From Ailurus styani (lineage: Eukaryota > Chordata > Mammalia > Carnivora > Ailuridae), in assembly GCA_002007465.1 (NCBI GenBank), contig LNAC01001806.1, positions 26,055 through 90,054 on the forward strand: DNA of 64,000 nucleotides, given 5' to 3'. The notes under the pieces are model-generated. The model searched no databases and was not told the DNA's origin. It saw only the letters and a program-made list of their open reading frames with translations. This document shows positions 22,491-35,023 of the stretch, piece by piece (within the stretch, counting starts at the first letter, position 1; each line of letters begins with the position of its first letter). The position numbers were made by a program, and so were the translations under genes.

Positions 22491-25329
22491 GCTGGGGGCG
22501 ACTTGGTGTAAACTAACTTCAGACAGGGTTTGGGGATAGTTATCTATCAATTGTCTTTAATGTGAGATTAAAGAATATAGACGCAGTTAAGGACTTCTAA
22601 TGAGAGATGCAGATTACATGACGTGAGAATTTGGTCTTCTGCTAAAATTAGATAGCAGATCGGCAACTGATACCAACCAGGTGAAGTACAAAATCCAGTC
22701 CTGAGTTATCCATAGTCCAGGAGGTGATTCTTGCAAGTCTCTGACTTTGCTACGCTCTTCTGTCAGTCAGCAAATCCCTTCTGGAATTCAGCCCCAGCGG
22801 CTTCACGGCTGAGCCCCCGTGAGGTCCTCCTGAGACGCTCAGCCAGACAGGACTTCTCTGTCCCCACACCTGGGCAATGCTCCGCCGTGGTCAGTCGGGC
22901 AGGTGCACAAGGACAATGCAGGAAGCATCACACTCATTTGTCAGCGCTAGCCCAGGGAGCTCCCTAAACTTGGGGTGGGCATATTCCTGCGCTTCACTCC
23001 CGTGCACAGAACAGCAGCGGATTCGCGGAAGTGCTTATTGTCCCCAAATGGAATTAAATGGTGATGATATTCAAAGCAATGAAGACTTGTGTGTGTAAGT
23101 AGATGGCAAGATAGAGCCTGAGTTTCCATCCACTGGGCAAGATGGTGGTCACCATTTTACTGGAAAGTTAGTAAGGTCCATGCAGTCGCTTCCAGTGCAC
23201 ATCAGCACCTACATGCCTGGTAGAGATGCTAGCAGGTGGAAAATCTGCTTCTCTGAAACAGTTCAGAGCTCCTCAGACACTGCCCGCCTGCTTGGGAGAG
23301 ACCTGGAGCTCTGCATCGATGTCTGTGGCTTCATTTACACCCCAAGTCTGCACGCTCCCTTCCTCCGGCACCCCCGGGGCGCCACCGAGCCGACGCTGAC
23401 TCGTGAGAGCCTGCCGTTCTGGAGGAACAGCAGCTCACTGACCGGAGACTGTGCTCGCACTCAGTTCCACAAGCCCTAGTCCCACGCACCGTTAGGGCTC
23501 TCCCCAGAGACTCCTCCCTGGCGTGCATCCCCCGGAGGAAGCAAACGCAGCTAGCTGTGTGCAAATTTGGCGCTCCGGGTTCTCGCGGCCACGAGAGAAT
23601 GCCGCTGCCCGGTTCCTCGGTCTGGGGGGACAGCAAGGGCAGAGCAGGTATCTCTTGAAGAGCCGCTCACCTGGCTGCCACAGCACCTCCTGTCCTGGGA
23701 CACCTTCGTCCTTCCTCCGGGTGGTCTGAGCAAGTCCCCTCGCAGACACCTGCGTGACTGAAGAGTCCCTCGTCCCGGCCACCCTGGGAAGCGTGCCAGC
23801 ACGGGACACGCTGTACACCAGCGGCTTCCTGTTTACCTACTCGGCTCAGTACCGCGATCAATCTGGGACAGAGCGATGAGTTTACGTAATAAACATATGC
23901 CAACCCAGAGCTCAAAGAAACAGCTGTCAGGCGTACCCTGGAAGCTATTTTCAATATGATTTTATACCATCACATGAAAAGAAGACATGACATTATCCAG
24001 AATTCTTTCAGAGAAAGAGTTCCCTCATCCCACGTGAAAAGTCAGTTTGATGCCGAAGGATTTGGATTCCAAGCATGATTGCATTCTCTGGCACACCGAA
24101 AAGATCCGGCCGTAAAATCTACCCTCCTGCGATTGAAAGACTTGACTAAGAATGTGAGACTTGAAGAAGAATTCAGGCATCCAATGGCAGCCCCTTCATC
24201 TCTCGGGGAAGAAATCGATGACCCCAGGGCCTCCGGGGACCTCCCGCGAGCGAGAGGCCAAGGACTCTGTCTCCCCACCAACCTTCCTCTGCATTCCCCT
24301 CTCCCCTCACAGCACCCAGCCGAAACTACAGCTGTCCCTGGGACCCCCCTTTAAACACAAAAGCACGGCCTCAGTGCAGACAGGAGAGGCGTTAGCGACG
24401 TCGCGCGTCATCGTTCGTGATGCTCGCTTGTGCATTTTCCCCCTTGACCCCACATAAATCCAGCGAGACATAAACTACACGCGCCTCCTGACTGGCACAA
24501 ATGAGTTAAAAACCACTCCGGGATGTGCTCGGATTCACACAACTCAGCAGTGATGCAGTCACAACTGGAAGCCAGGAATCCCGACCACCCGGCAGATGCA
24601 GGCGGGTTGGACAGTCTAGGTGGTCAAGGGAAGGATTATGACATGAATTATTAGGCACCAAAGGCACGCTGAAGAGAAATGGGGTCATCAGACTCCGTGG
24701 ACATTTATCTTTCTGAGGTGATTTGATTACTACTTTCACCAGGAGCAAGTGGTCAACCCCGACTGAAAAATTCCCAAAGATCCTTTCCAGTTCAACAAGG
24801 AAATTCTCTCCGAAGGGCCTGACGGGTGAGGCTTGGAGAAAAGGATGGGTTTCCTTCTGCTCCTAGAGCAAGCTCTGTTCTCAGGCCCTTTAACGACCGA
24901 GCAACTTTTCAGTCCACGCTGGGGTTTTAATCCTGCACGAGGTGGAGCCGTGGGGAATGCAAGGGTTCCAAGACTCAAGCATCGCTCCCTGAGGGCTTTC
25001 CAAAACCCAGCGGCGCGGAGTTACCCCGTGGGGGGAGGGGTGCAGGGACAGGCCGCACGAAAGTCAGGAAGGGGACAGTGCACGGGCATGTCACTGCCAA
25101 AACAGCACTGCCTTCTCGGGTGGCGTGTTTACTTTGAATGTGGTAGCCGGGGTGGGGGGGGCAGGTTGTCAGAGTCCTCTGGGCCCCTAATCTGCACCAT
25201 CTCCCTTCCGTTTCCAAGGATGCCAACGTCACCTCTGACCCTTGACGGAGCAAGACAAAGGAACGTCAACAAGGCAAAGCACCAAAGCCATGGACAGGTC
25301 AGTCACAACTCTGTGATTCACCGGGGGTT
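22491..25329. other. Unique sequence with a CpG-dense patch, no recognised gene
   Basis: 23,340-23,800 is GC- and CpG-rich and carries overlapping open frames on both strands, none resembling a known protein. 25,145-25,165 has a G-rich run. No repeat was assigned. Confidence 0.35.
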
Positions 25330-25550
25330 GAAAATCACACCCAGGGGATGCTGTTGGGTGGCTCAGTTGGTTAAGCAGCTGCCTTCCGCTCAGGTCATGA
25401 TCCCAGGGTCCTGGGATGGAGTCCCGCATCGGGCTCCTTGCTCAAAGGGGAGCCTGCTTCCTCCTCTCCCTCTGCCTCTGCCTGCCTGTCTGCCTACTTG
25501 CACTCTCTCTGTGACAAATAAATAAATAAAATCTTTAAAAAAAAGAACGA

Positions 25551-25598
<48 letters not shown>

Positions 25599-25611
25599 AA
25601 ATCACACCCAG
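25330..25611 (+). mobile_element. CanSINE with (GAAA)n tail and 15-base TSD
   Basis: Perfect target-site duplication gaaaatcacacccag at 25,330-25,344 and 25,597-25,611. The head starts at about 25,345, with a diverged A-box region (gggtggctcagttggttaag) and B-box region (gggatggagtcccg). The tail aaataaataaataaaatctt is followed by a pure (GAAA)n run at about 25,546-25,600 that has grown from the original A tail. Confidence 0.97.
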
Positions 25612-26264
25612 ACGTATCAGCATTCAGCCAGAAACACTGTCCTTTCTCTACAGATGGAACCTCGAATCAAAGTCACCGGCCCACCCCAGGAGCCCTGAGC
25701 TCTGCTTCCTTTCCCAGTTCAGAGCGGAGCTCCATCCCTCCTGGCCAAGCTCCTCACGGAGGTGGGGTCTTTTCCACCTCCCTGCTTCCCCACACCGGTC
25801 CGTCTGGGTCAAGAGAAACCATTATCGGTGTCATTTGCTTCTCCTCTGGGGCTCAAGGTGTTTTCCTATATTCAGAGTCTTAGAATCCTAGGTTTTAAAC
25901 TGCATCGAGGCTGGAAATCCTGACATGACCTTCTGGGTTTTATTAGTATCATTATCGTTTTGCTTGGCCTCTTATTTAGCTGGGAGTTTGAATGGGGTAT
26001 GCGTGCACCAAGGCCGGGGACCCTGAGTTGTCGTCTCCATGCCGTCCTGACATCCCTGGCGTCTGGGCTCCGTTCCCTGGAGCAGTGAGGACGCCGGAGC
26101 AGTGAGCAAGTGTCTCCTGCCAGCTCTCCTGCCACACGGGGACCCGGAAGCCAGGCGTGGAAATGCTGCAGCCGCAAGCAGACATGAGCACGAGGACCTG
26201 AGTCACACGAGAGAAGTTTCATGCCACAGCCCCTAACCCACACAGCAGCTTCTGTTGTGCAGGA
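25612..26264. other. No recognised feature
   Basis: Unique sequence; no family resemblance in any frame. Confidence 0.35.
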
Positions 26265-26350
26265 AATCCCTGTGTTGGTACCTGTGATAACTACAGACCG
26301 GGAGACTTACACACTATCGATGTTCGCGTCTCACCGTTCTGGAGGCTCGC
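26265..26350 (+). repeat. Ancient mammalian interspersed repeat, 5' part (same family as 8225-8422)
   Basis: The words cctgtgataactacagaccg and gtctcaccgttctggaggct match the opening of the consensus 'ctgtgataacaaagtaccacagactgggtggcttaaac ... tctcacagttctggaggctgg'. Only the first part is recognisable. Confidence 0.4.
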
Positions 26351-28419
26351 CGGGTGATGGCATGACCTTACGTTGATATTCGAGTTGGCACTTACTAATT
26401 ACAAATGCTGCGGCATCTTCCTTGCTACGTTATCAGATAATTGCCTACGTTTTAAGACCTACATAGTGAGGCTCTGTCCCTTCTCACGGCCACTCTTGTA
26501 TTGAGCACACACTCGCTTATCAGCACGGAGCAGACTCTAATCCCCCTTCATGGCCAGAAGCACTCCGAGGTAACATTTAATTAGAATGTGCATGTTCTAA
26601 GCTACGGAAGTTCTTGTCTTGAGCTGGGCTGCATTCGGCACCCCGTCCCTCCTTGCGTGTTGGGGAAAGCCTGTCCGTGAAGGAGGGAAAGACTAACATC
26701 AAGCTGAGTGAGCCCTGCTTTAGCCCGTGGATTCAAGACAGCATGTGTATTCTCTAAACTCCTCCCCGCTCCGGAAAGCACTGGGGGTGGGGGGTGTACC
26801 CCCGAGCGCGGAGACGTCCTCTCCACCCGTGTGCACCTGAAGGAGTTGGGCAACAAGGTCTTCCCCGCCCTCAGCCACGAGTCTGTAACTCGCCAGTGAT
26901 GGATCCAGAATGCGGGTTCAGATCTACTCCAGGGAGGAACCCCCAGCTAACGTGGGGTGTGGGCTGCATTCGTGCAAAATCACCTCCATTTCAAGAAAAA
27001 TTGGTTCTTATAAAAAACATCCTCCCGTATCTCTGCTGCCGTGCCAGCCTCCTCCCCTGCAGCCCACACAGGATCTAGCTGCAAACCTCTTGCTCTGGAG
27101 GTCTACCCCCGCCAGGCCTCACTGTATCAGTCCTGTGTTCCGGCGATTTCACGCAGAAGGGGGAAGCCTGCCCTGGCGTGAACTGGGAGGTGGGCCTGAA
27201 GTCCGCGTGGTGAGGAGCACATGGGCCACAGTGGGGGGGCAGGGGGGACACGCAGAGGGGCGACTCTGCACACCCCGTTCCTCACGCCGAGAGCCAGCGC
27301 CTGGTGGGAACGTATTCTCATGGACTGCGCTCGTTTCAGTGGAGATGTAGACATTTACCTAAAGGCTTATTGTGCTTCAGTGGCAGGCTTTGAAAGACCC
27401 ATTCCATGCTTCTAAGCAAACAACCCGTACAAGCTTATCCTTAGTTTAATGACTCAAAAAAGCAATTTGACAGAACCAGCGAAATTTATGAACATTTTCA
27501 TCCGCACATCGAAAATCCCTTCTGCAGATCAGAATTGCATCCATGAGACCCAAATCCCTTGTTCCTTTCTGGTTGGGATTAGTATAAAATTACCTAAATA
27601 GCCATCTTTATCACTCAAATTATTTCAGTTTAAATCTAGGGAGACGTTAATTTGTTCACAGGAATATCTAAAACATGAGAAGAGTGGCTTCAGAAGATGC
27701 TGGGCGGGTGGGGGGTGAGTATTTAATGATTCAGCACGGGGTCTGGCTGACCTTCCTCCCCCCATAGATGCTTCATACCTTTACGGGAATAAAAAAAAAA
27801 ATGGGCTGGTAACATGCTTCTGAGCACAAGGTGTGGGATTATCATCTTGCTTCTCAGGGGAAATGTGATGGTGTCATGGTCCCATTTTGTAAAGGATAAA
27901 TGCAGCCTGATTGACAAAGTGATTTCCATGCTTCAAAGACGCAGTGAGATCCCAGCACTGGGACGGTAATTTCCGACCCTCAGAACCATCCTGCACAAGC
28001 GTTTTTGCAATGATGCCCACCTCTGAAATAGACAAGATTGCTTGGAAATGGAGGTCACACCTGCTGAAATTGCCAGTGGCCGTGCCCCCTGCGAGAGGTG
28101 TCCTTAAAGTGGTAAGAAATCATGAAAGCTGGACGCACGGCTGAAGCTCAGCTGGATGCAGGACCAGAAGGAGAGAGAACTCGGTGTCTCTGATCTCCTG
28201 CTCAGCCCTTCATCCAAGCAGAAAATGTGAGACTAATTGCCAGCTGAAAACCGTCTTTCATTTGTCAGCTTTATTTGTGAAAACAGGGGTGGACAGCTGT
28301 TATGTCACTGACATTCGTATTTATTTAGCTGATGTCCCACACGCGACGCCTCCTGACTTTGGAGAATCTGGTGAAGTGACAAAGAACGGGATCTTCGTTC
28401 CCATCGTGCATGAACGAGT
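26351..28419. other. No recognised gene
   Basis: Unique sequence. G-rich runs near 26,779-26,800 and 27,230-27,250. An interrupted A run lies at 27,790. Nothing else is recognised. Confidence 0.35.
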
Positions 28420-29639
28420 CTGTCTCAGAGAAGCTGGTGATTCCCCCGGAGCGAACGCTGCCACTCACGGTTGGTGAAGAGGGAGCCGGGGGAGGGGCCC
28501 CGCAGCAACCGGCGGGCGTGGCAGGTGCAGGATCTGGAAGGTTCGCCCGCGGCCAGTCACGGGGTGAGCAGACCGGCATCAGAGAGCCCCCTTACCGCAG
28601 AGGCTGCTTGCAGGCACGGGCAGGCAGTAAGCGGGGGGCCTGGCTGGTGTCCTGTGTGCACACACCCCCGGGGGTCCAGCCGGAGGCTCACGCTCCCGTC
28701 CCGCTGCGCGGCGGGCGCCATCCGTCTGCTGAGAGTGTCCTTCCCTGCTCCGGCCGCAGAAGAGGATGAAACCGTCCGCACGCGTGCACACGAGACACAC
28801 ATGACCAGCTCCGGCTGCGCCCCAGGGTGACACCACCTCCTGCCCTCTTCAGTATGAGGCTCTGACAGAAATCCGGTGCCGGCCCCTGAGTCATGCTACT
28901 CAGAGGGGCAAGCAAGTGGAGGCCCGCACACTGCCGGCCCCTGGGGAAGGACAGAGTCTCTGCCCTCGGTCTCCCAACTGCAGGGTGACCGTGATCACAG
29001 TCCCTCACCAGGGTCCGTCATGAAAATGACTTCAGTGTGTAAAGTACCGAGAACCTGCCCGGCACAGTCTGTCTGTTCAGTCCTTTTCGTCGTCAAATAT
29101 CTAAGACAAGTCGATGAAAGAAAAAAATATATACTAATAAACAATTTTAAAGGCAAAAAAAAAGGGGGGAAAGAAATTCAAACTTGAGTCCCTGACATGT
29201 ATCGCCTCCCAGGTGAGCAGAGAGTAAAAACTCGCACTCCGCACACGGTGACCGTCTCTGAGCTCGCACAGCTGTACTTACTGGTTGGTGACATTTGTGC
29301 GAAGCTTTTCCCGCTTATGGGAAACGCAGGTCACACTGTTGAGTGACCCCAGGTCCCTGCAAGCCCCCTCGAGGCGCCACACACCCACCTGGTGGGAACG
29401 GCCCAAAGCAGGGTTACCTGCCACTGAAAACAGGGGGGGCCCGAGGACGGTCAGAGCCCCTGAGGCCGCTCCCGCCCCATCGGCTGAGAACCCCGCGGTG
29501 CTTTTCAGGAGCCGCCTGAGCAAAGACTCGATCTAATACATTCAGGCGTAAAATAGAAAGGAAATTGGTCGGGCAGGTGATAAGAAACCAAGGGGAGCCA
29601 GATAACGGGCTGGAACCATTTTCCGATTCTCGCACCGAC
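28420..29639. other. GC-rich segment, no recognised gene
   Basis: CpG-dense from 28,420 to about 28,840, then mixed with an A-rich patch at 29,150-29,175. Open frames on both strands overlap and look spurious. Confidence 0.35.
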
Positions 29640-30790
29640 CTGAGCGCTGGACGCCAGGCGAGGAGAGCTTCCTCCTCCTGAGTGGCCCCCGGAGCCCGCG
29701 CCAGGTTGCCCCACGACACCTCGGAGCTGCCGGTTCGCGGGTCCGGGGCTTGCTGCAGGTTTTCCCAAGAGCCCAGAGGAGCCGCCTCCGCAGCCTGGGG
29801 CTGACCCTGCGGCCGCCGTGCCGCCTGCGGGGCCGAGACCCGTGTGACACCCCCGCCCCCGCCTCCACGGAGCAGGGGGCTCGCTGCCTCTGCCTCTGCC
29901 TCTGCCTCTGGCCGCAGCCGCCTGCTGAAACGCAGCCCTGGAAGGGCCGACGGTGAGGACAACCGGGGGCCCCCTCGCACTGGCTGCCGCGGTTTCACGG
30001 GGCTTTACCGTGGAGGGACGCACACAGCTCCTTACCCACTCCGCTCTGGGAACGCCAAGGTCAACCAGCCAAGGTCACGGGTGTGCAGAGTCAGCCTGTG
30101 GTCCGCCGCCTCCACTCTGCGGCCCCAGGGAAGCGTGCCCGCTCCCGCCGAGAAGCAGGGCCGAGGGCACCCCCATCCTGCGCCTGGGCCCGCTTCTTCC
30201 GAGAGCCTCCCCGATTCCCAGCTCCGAGACCGCAGCGCCCTCCGGGCACTCTGACCCGCAGGGCAAACGACCCCTGCTGCAGTAAGGGAGGGAAACCTCC
30301 GACAGGAGCTCAGTACCCCCCCACACCCCACGAACCCCACTCACGTGCAAACCCCCGCTGTGTGCAAAGGGTGTTCCCGGCCCCTGGGGCTGTGATACTG
30401 GCCGTGACTGGGCGCCCTGGCTGGGCGCCGGGAGGAAAGCCCGGACTGCCTCAGGAACGGCTGTGACGGCCCAGAAGGGGGGCAGGGGGCCGTGAGGCGG
30501 GTCTGACCGCAGGGGACTCGCTCGCCGGGCCTGGGGAGCAGGGCGTGGGCGGCCGCCGCGGGCGCAGCCGAGCCGGTGGCCGGGAGGCAGAGGAAGGCCC
30601 GGCGGGAGCAGCTCTCTGCAGGGAGAAGGCTGTGCGCTCGGAGGCAGGACGCAGGAGCAGGAGCTTCCCGGGCACGGCAGGCCCTTTCATGCTCCGAATG
30701 TCCCAGACGACATGCCCCGCCGGGTCTCGGGAAAGAGGCCAGGCCCCGTCTGACTGAGGGATCGGGGTGACGTATCACCGCGCGGCTAGT
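29640..30790. promoter_or_regulatory. CpG-island-like segment
   Basis: By eye this is the most sustained CpG-dense stretch in the window, with GC-box-like words and a (GCCTCT)n run at about 29,884-29,910. CpG islands mark promoters in mammals, but I see no first exon, so promoter activity is only a possibility. Frames longer than 100 codons here occur on both strands and reflect the scarcity of stop codons in GC-rich DNA. Confidence 0.5.
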
Positions 30791-31039
30791 GTGGACCAGA
30801 GCGCTGGGCCCCGGGCCCCGGGTCCTTCCACTTCACCTAAATCCACAAACGCCACCTCCTGCCACAGGTGAGCTGGAAAGACCCTGAAGGGCACAACTGA
30901 ATGGAGGGTCCTGACGGCCTTCACGGCGGGAACACAGGCCGCACGTGGAGGAAGCACACAGGGGAGACCCTGGGGGGACGGCAACACTCTCACGGGCCCA
31001 CGGGGCCTGAGGGCCCAGGGCTGCGGCATCACGGAACCA

Positions 31040-31138
31040 TGTGGACGGGTGTGGACGGCGGGGCGTGCGGGGTCGGGTGAGGATGGGTGTGGACGGCGTG
31101 GTTGCGGGGGTGGGGTGTGGACGGCAGGGCGTGCCATC
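31040..31138. repeat. Short G-rich minisatellite-like repeat
   Basis: The word ggtgtggacggc recurs three times (about 31,050, 31,088 and 31,117), each followed by variants of ggggcgtgc. Unit length varies between roughly 29 and 38 bases. Confidence 0.7.
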
Positions 31139-31139
31139 C

Positions 31140-32089
31140 ACCTAGGCTGCCCGCACGCTATGTCATTATCTCATTGCAAAAATCGCCCATAAGTATGAAG
31201 AGAAGTTGTACCATCGAGGATGAGAAAAAAATTTTTTTGAGAGGTAATTCATGGTTATTTCGGTAAATAACAGGGGTGCTTCTGTTCAAATGGGGCGGAA
31301 ATTACGTCGTACAAATCATGGATGTGATCTGGGCGGCCATCACCTGCCCCAGCCATGAATCACGGAGCCTGACTTTGCCTGCAGGTTTCCCTCAGCGCCA
31401 GGCTCACAAAATGAACACAAATCTCGAAGGAGCCGCTGCACTTAAGCAAGCTTAGTGTGATTGAGGAGAAATCGATGCATATTCATGAACAAGCGGAATC
31501 AATAAAAGAGACAAGATGCGCAGCGCAGTGATTGTTGATCCTGGAATCGGGGCGTCGGGAGCTAACTTTGCACAGAGGTGCTCCTTCAAATAGTGTTTTG
31601 TCTTTTTCCTTAATAAGGCTCCGCTTTTTCTCTAGTTTGTTTGCTTGTTTGCACTCTGAAAACCCATTATGCTAAATAATTCCTGAAGGACAGATTAGAA
31701 TGATGAATCAAAACTAATCCTTATGGCACCAAACCTGAGATACAAACAGAACATTTTTCCAAATATATGCACGTCTATGGGTTTTGTCCCTTTGTTTATG
31801 TTTGTAAAATCCAGTCGCACTATATACATTACAGAGCAAGTGCATTGTCTTTTTAATAATCTATTATAGACAGCCCTATCTCCCTATCCCCAAATTCATG
31901 AGCACACCCACTTGCACACACATGATTTTGTGTCAGTGGGTCCTCTTACTGGATTTTGTTCACACGTTTGGCTCGTCTCCTCTCTCCCCCTGCACCCCCG
32001 ACATCACGAGCATCCACCGTGACCCCCCCACTGATCTATCTCCTCCAGCAAACCCGGCGGACAGCCTGCTATGTGTTCATTCATGATTT
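31140..32089. other. Unique sequence, no recognised feature
   Basis: AT-rich from 31,200. A poly-C run follows at 32,090-32,101. No gene seen. Confidence 0.35.
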
Positions 32090-32199
32090 CCCCCCCCCCC
32101 CGCTGCTCTAACTACGACCACTCACATTTCCACATCTGCGTGCTTACACTGTTGTGTCGCACTGGCTTCAAGGGTCTGGGGTCAGTATTTCCTTTATAA

Positions 32200-33110
32200 A
32201 AATGGGCTTATTCTGTCCGTATTTATCTTCGCATTTTTCAGTCAACAGCAATCTTCAGACCTCCCCTAGATTGATCAGCATACCTCAAGAGTACATTGGA
32301 AGATTATATAATAGGGGCGCCTGGGTGGCTCGGTCATTACGCGTCTGCCTTTGGCTCAGGTCATGATTCCAGGGTCCTGGGATCGAGTCCCTCATTGGGC
32401 TCCCTGCTCGGCGGGGAGCCTGCTTCTCTCTCTGCCTGCCGCTCCCCCTACTTGTGCGTGTTCTCTCTCTCTCTCTGACAAATAAATAAATAAAAATCTT
32501 CAAAAAAGTAAAAAAATAAAGTCTGTGTGATAGCACCAGATGAGTTTACCCTTCCCGACGAGCAGCCGTGTCTCCGAGGACAATTTTGGTCATCACGAAC
32601 AAAGCTGCTACGGACATCCTCGTTCACGTGGCCGTCCCTGCTACCTGGGTTTCGGTGGGCTCCAGTCTCAGAAGGTGGTTATTAGGTAATGGGGCACAGG
32701 CAAATCTAATTTGGATAAGATTTGGTAACTTATTCTAAAATAATCGTTCTAACAGTTTCTATTTCTGGCAACAATGTATATATGAGCCTCCTTCCCATAT
32801 TCCTGGCAGTAACAAGGATTATCGCTATTTTCCATTTTACCACCTTGGTAGGTATTAGACAATACTGCTATTTTAATTAGAATTTTCCTGTCTACTTGTG
32901 ACTTTGAACATGACTGCGTAAGTCTGATGGTCATTTGCAGTAGCACTTCCATGACCTAATTCACACCCTTTGCTTGTGTTTCTATTTTGTGACTTGTCTT
33001 TTCCTTTGAATTTGTAAAAACTCTCTGCAGGTGACCTATGTTAATCCTTTGCTTATCATCTGTGTTCCAAATATATCTTTCCACAGCTGTAAGTTTCAAT
33101 TGACTTGGTT
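32200..33110 (-). mobile_element. Very old L1 (L1M-type) 3' region, interrupted by a CanSINE
   Basis: The plus strand shows weak but ordered similarity to reverse-complemented ancient L1: atttttcagtcaacagcaat, catcacgaacaaagctgcta, atgagcctccttcccatatt, ctgatggtcatttgcagtag, ttttgtgacttgtcttttcc and tgttaatcctttgcttatca. The CanSINE at 32,314-32,519 is inserted in it. High divergence makes the limits approximate. Confidence 0.5.
32314..32519 (+). mobile_element. CanSINE
   Basis: The head ggggcgcctgggtggctcgg and B-box-like gggatcgagtccct are followed by the CT-rich middle, aaataaataaataaaaatct and an A-rich end. It appears to sit inside an old L1. No clear TSD was found. Confidence 0.95.
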
Positions 33111-34150
33111 TGTGGAGTTCTTTGTCGAGCTTGAATGTAGCTTTTCACAGCTCTGTGGGTCTGCTACTGGCTAAGACATTATCTTGAAACTCCATGAAGG
33201 AATGTGCTTTGGGACATTTTTTTTTTTCATCTTAGGAGCACAAAGTTGTTTGCTTATAATCCTTAATGCATGAGAGAGCCTGAGCTTTGCTTTATGAATG
33301 ATCCTCCTACATTTATTGACTTAGGGGTTTGGGTAATTGTTTGGCCGCACTCACCCGTCCAGTGCTCACAGCACAGCGGGTCTCCCGATGACAAGCTCTG
33401 TCCTTCCCTGGGCCCTGCTTCTCCTCCCTCCAGGACCTTCTGTTCTGCGCCCCCTGTTCAACCCCCTTGACCCTCCACTCCGTGTGCATCCCCGCCTCTT
33501 TCCCTGATGCTGCGGACGGCTCTGTGTCCGCCCCACATCCCTACAGTGCAGCCCTCGTACGTTCTGCGTCAGAGACAGAACCTTCGGGGGAGTGATGAGG
33601 TGAATCGAGGTGGTAGGCGTGGAGCCCCGGTCTGGGAGGAGGTGTGTTTTCACAAGAGATGCAGACACAGACACACCCAGAGAGACGACCCCGTGAGGAC
33701 GCAGGGAGAGACGTGTCTAGAATGTTTGGTATAGGATGCACTCTGTGAGTCTAGAAGGCACCATACTATGTCGGGTTTATCACTGAATTTATTTTTAAAG
33801 TCCCGCGCTAACTAAAGCTCTGGGACTTGCTGTCACCGGGCTACAGGGCCGGGTTTCCGCCAGTTCTCCCCAGTTCACGCTGGCTCCGTACAACTCCCTG
33901 AAGGGATGAGATCTTATTTGTTGCCTACAATGAACGCCCAGGGATGCCCGTGTGTTTGTCCTCACGCCCGTAGCATGTTGACGAGACTGCACTCACTGTG
34001 GCCTGTTCTGGTCACACAAGTTCCTTCCTCTGACCTTAACTGATGCACATTTTAACTCCTTCTTGGCAATTTTGGAGTATTTAATTTTCTCAAAAAGTCC
34101 TGATAGAGTTTTATTTTGGAATTGACTTAAACATATAGGAATTTTGGAAG
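33111..34150. other. Unique sequence, no recognised feature
   Basis: A T run lies at 33,219-33,228. No exon or repeat identified. Confidence 0.35.
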
Positions 34151-34154
34151 AATT

Positions 34155-35023
34155 GATTTTTTCTTTTTTTTTTCTGGTCTAATTCATCTCCCCATTTCCC
34201 TCAACCCCAGCCCCTGGCAACCACTTCTCTACTCTGTTTCCATGAGGTTTTTGTTTGGTTTTGGTTTTTTTAGATTCCACATATAATTGATACCATGCAT
34301 TATTTTTGTCTTTCTCTGACTTATTTCACACAACATAATGCCCTCAAGATCCATCCAAGTTGTTGCAAATGGTAAGATGTCCTCCTTTTTATGACCAAAT
34401 AATATTCCATTGTGCCTATATAATATTAATATATAATATTTATATTATTATATTTTATATTTATTATATATTAAAATAATATTAATATATGTACCATATA
34501 TTCTTTATCCCTGCATCCTGTGGTGGATACTTGGGCTGCTTCCAGACCTTGACTATTATAAATGATGCAGCAGCGAATATGAAATTTTTTCAATTTGGTG
34601 TTTGGTTTTCTTTGGATATACTCCCAGAAGTAGATTTGCTGGATTACATGGTAGTTCTACTTTTTAATTTTTGAAGAAACTTCCAGAACTATTTTCCAGA
34701 GTGGCTGCACCAGTTTACATTCCCCCCAACGTTGCATGAGAGTTCCCCTTTCTCCGCATCCTCGCCAACATCTGTTGTTTCTTGTGTTCCTGCTTCTAGC
34801 CATTCTGACAGGTAGTTCTGATTTGCATTTCCCTGATGGTCAGTGATGCTGAGCATTTTTATTTGAAAATCATAGATCTGATAAGAAGTTAATATCTAAA
34901 ATGTAAAAGGAGCTCCTACAACTTAATGGGTAAAAAAACCATACAGCTCAATTTAAAAAAAAAAAATGGGCAAAGGATGTGAAGAGATATTTTTCCAATG
35001 AGGTCCTACTGGTATATGAAAAT
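34155..35023 (-). mobile_element. Old L1 with inverted 5' segment and internal AT expansion
   Basis: 34,161 to about 34,862 is a reverse-complement L1 3' region (ccctggcaaccacttctcta, tccagagtggctgcaccagt, gcatcctcgccaacatctgt). About 34,862-35,023 is L1 in plus orientation, the part lying immediately upstream in the L1 (atagatctgataagaagtta, then gggcaaaggatgtgaagaga). The two pieces are adjacent in L1 but opposed here, the twin-priming layout. The normal attccattgtgtatatatac stretch is expanded to an AT-rich tract at 34,418-34,490. No secure TSD is seen. Confidence 0.85.

Noticed and set aside
24833..25525. 230-codon plus-strand frame
   Set aside because: Its last third is translated CanSINE head sequence (WVAQLVKQLPSAQVMIPGSWD type), so it is a chance frame running into a SINE.
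29414..30023. Frames of 170-194 codons on the minus strand in the CpG-dense block
   Set aside because: Several overlapping frames on both strands are open at once, composition is A/G/P/R-rich, and no domain or splice context is seen. Open frames are expected in GC-rich DNA.
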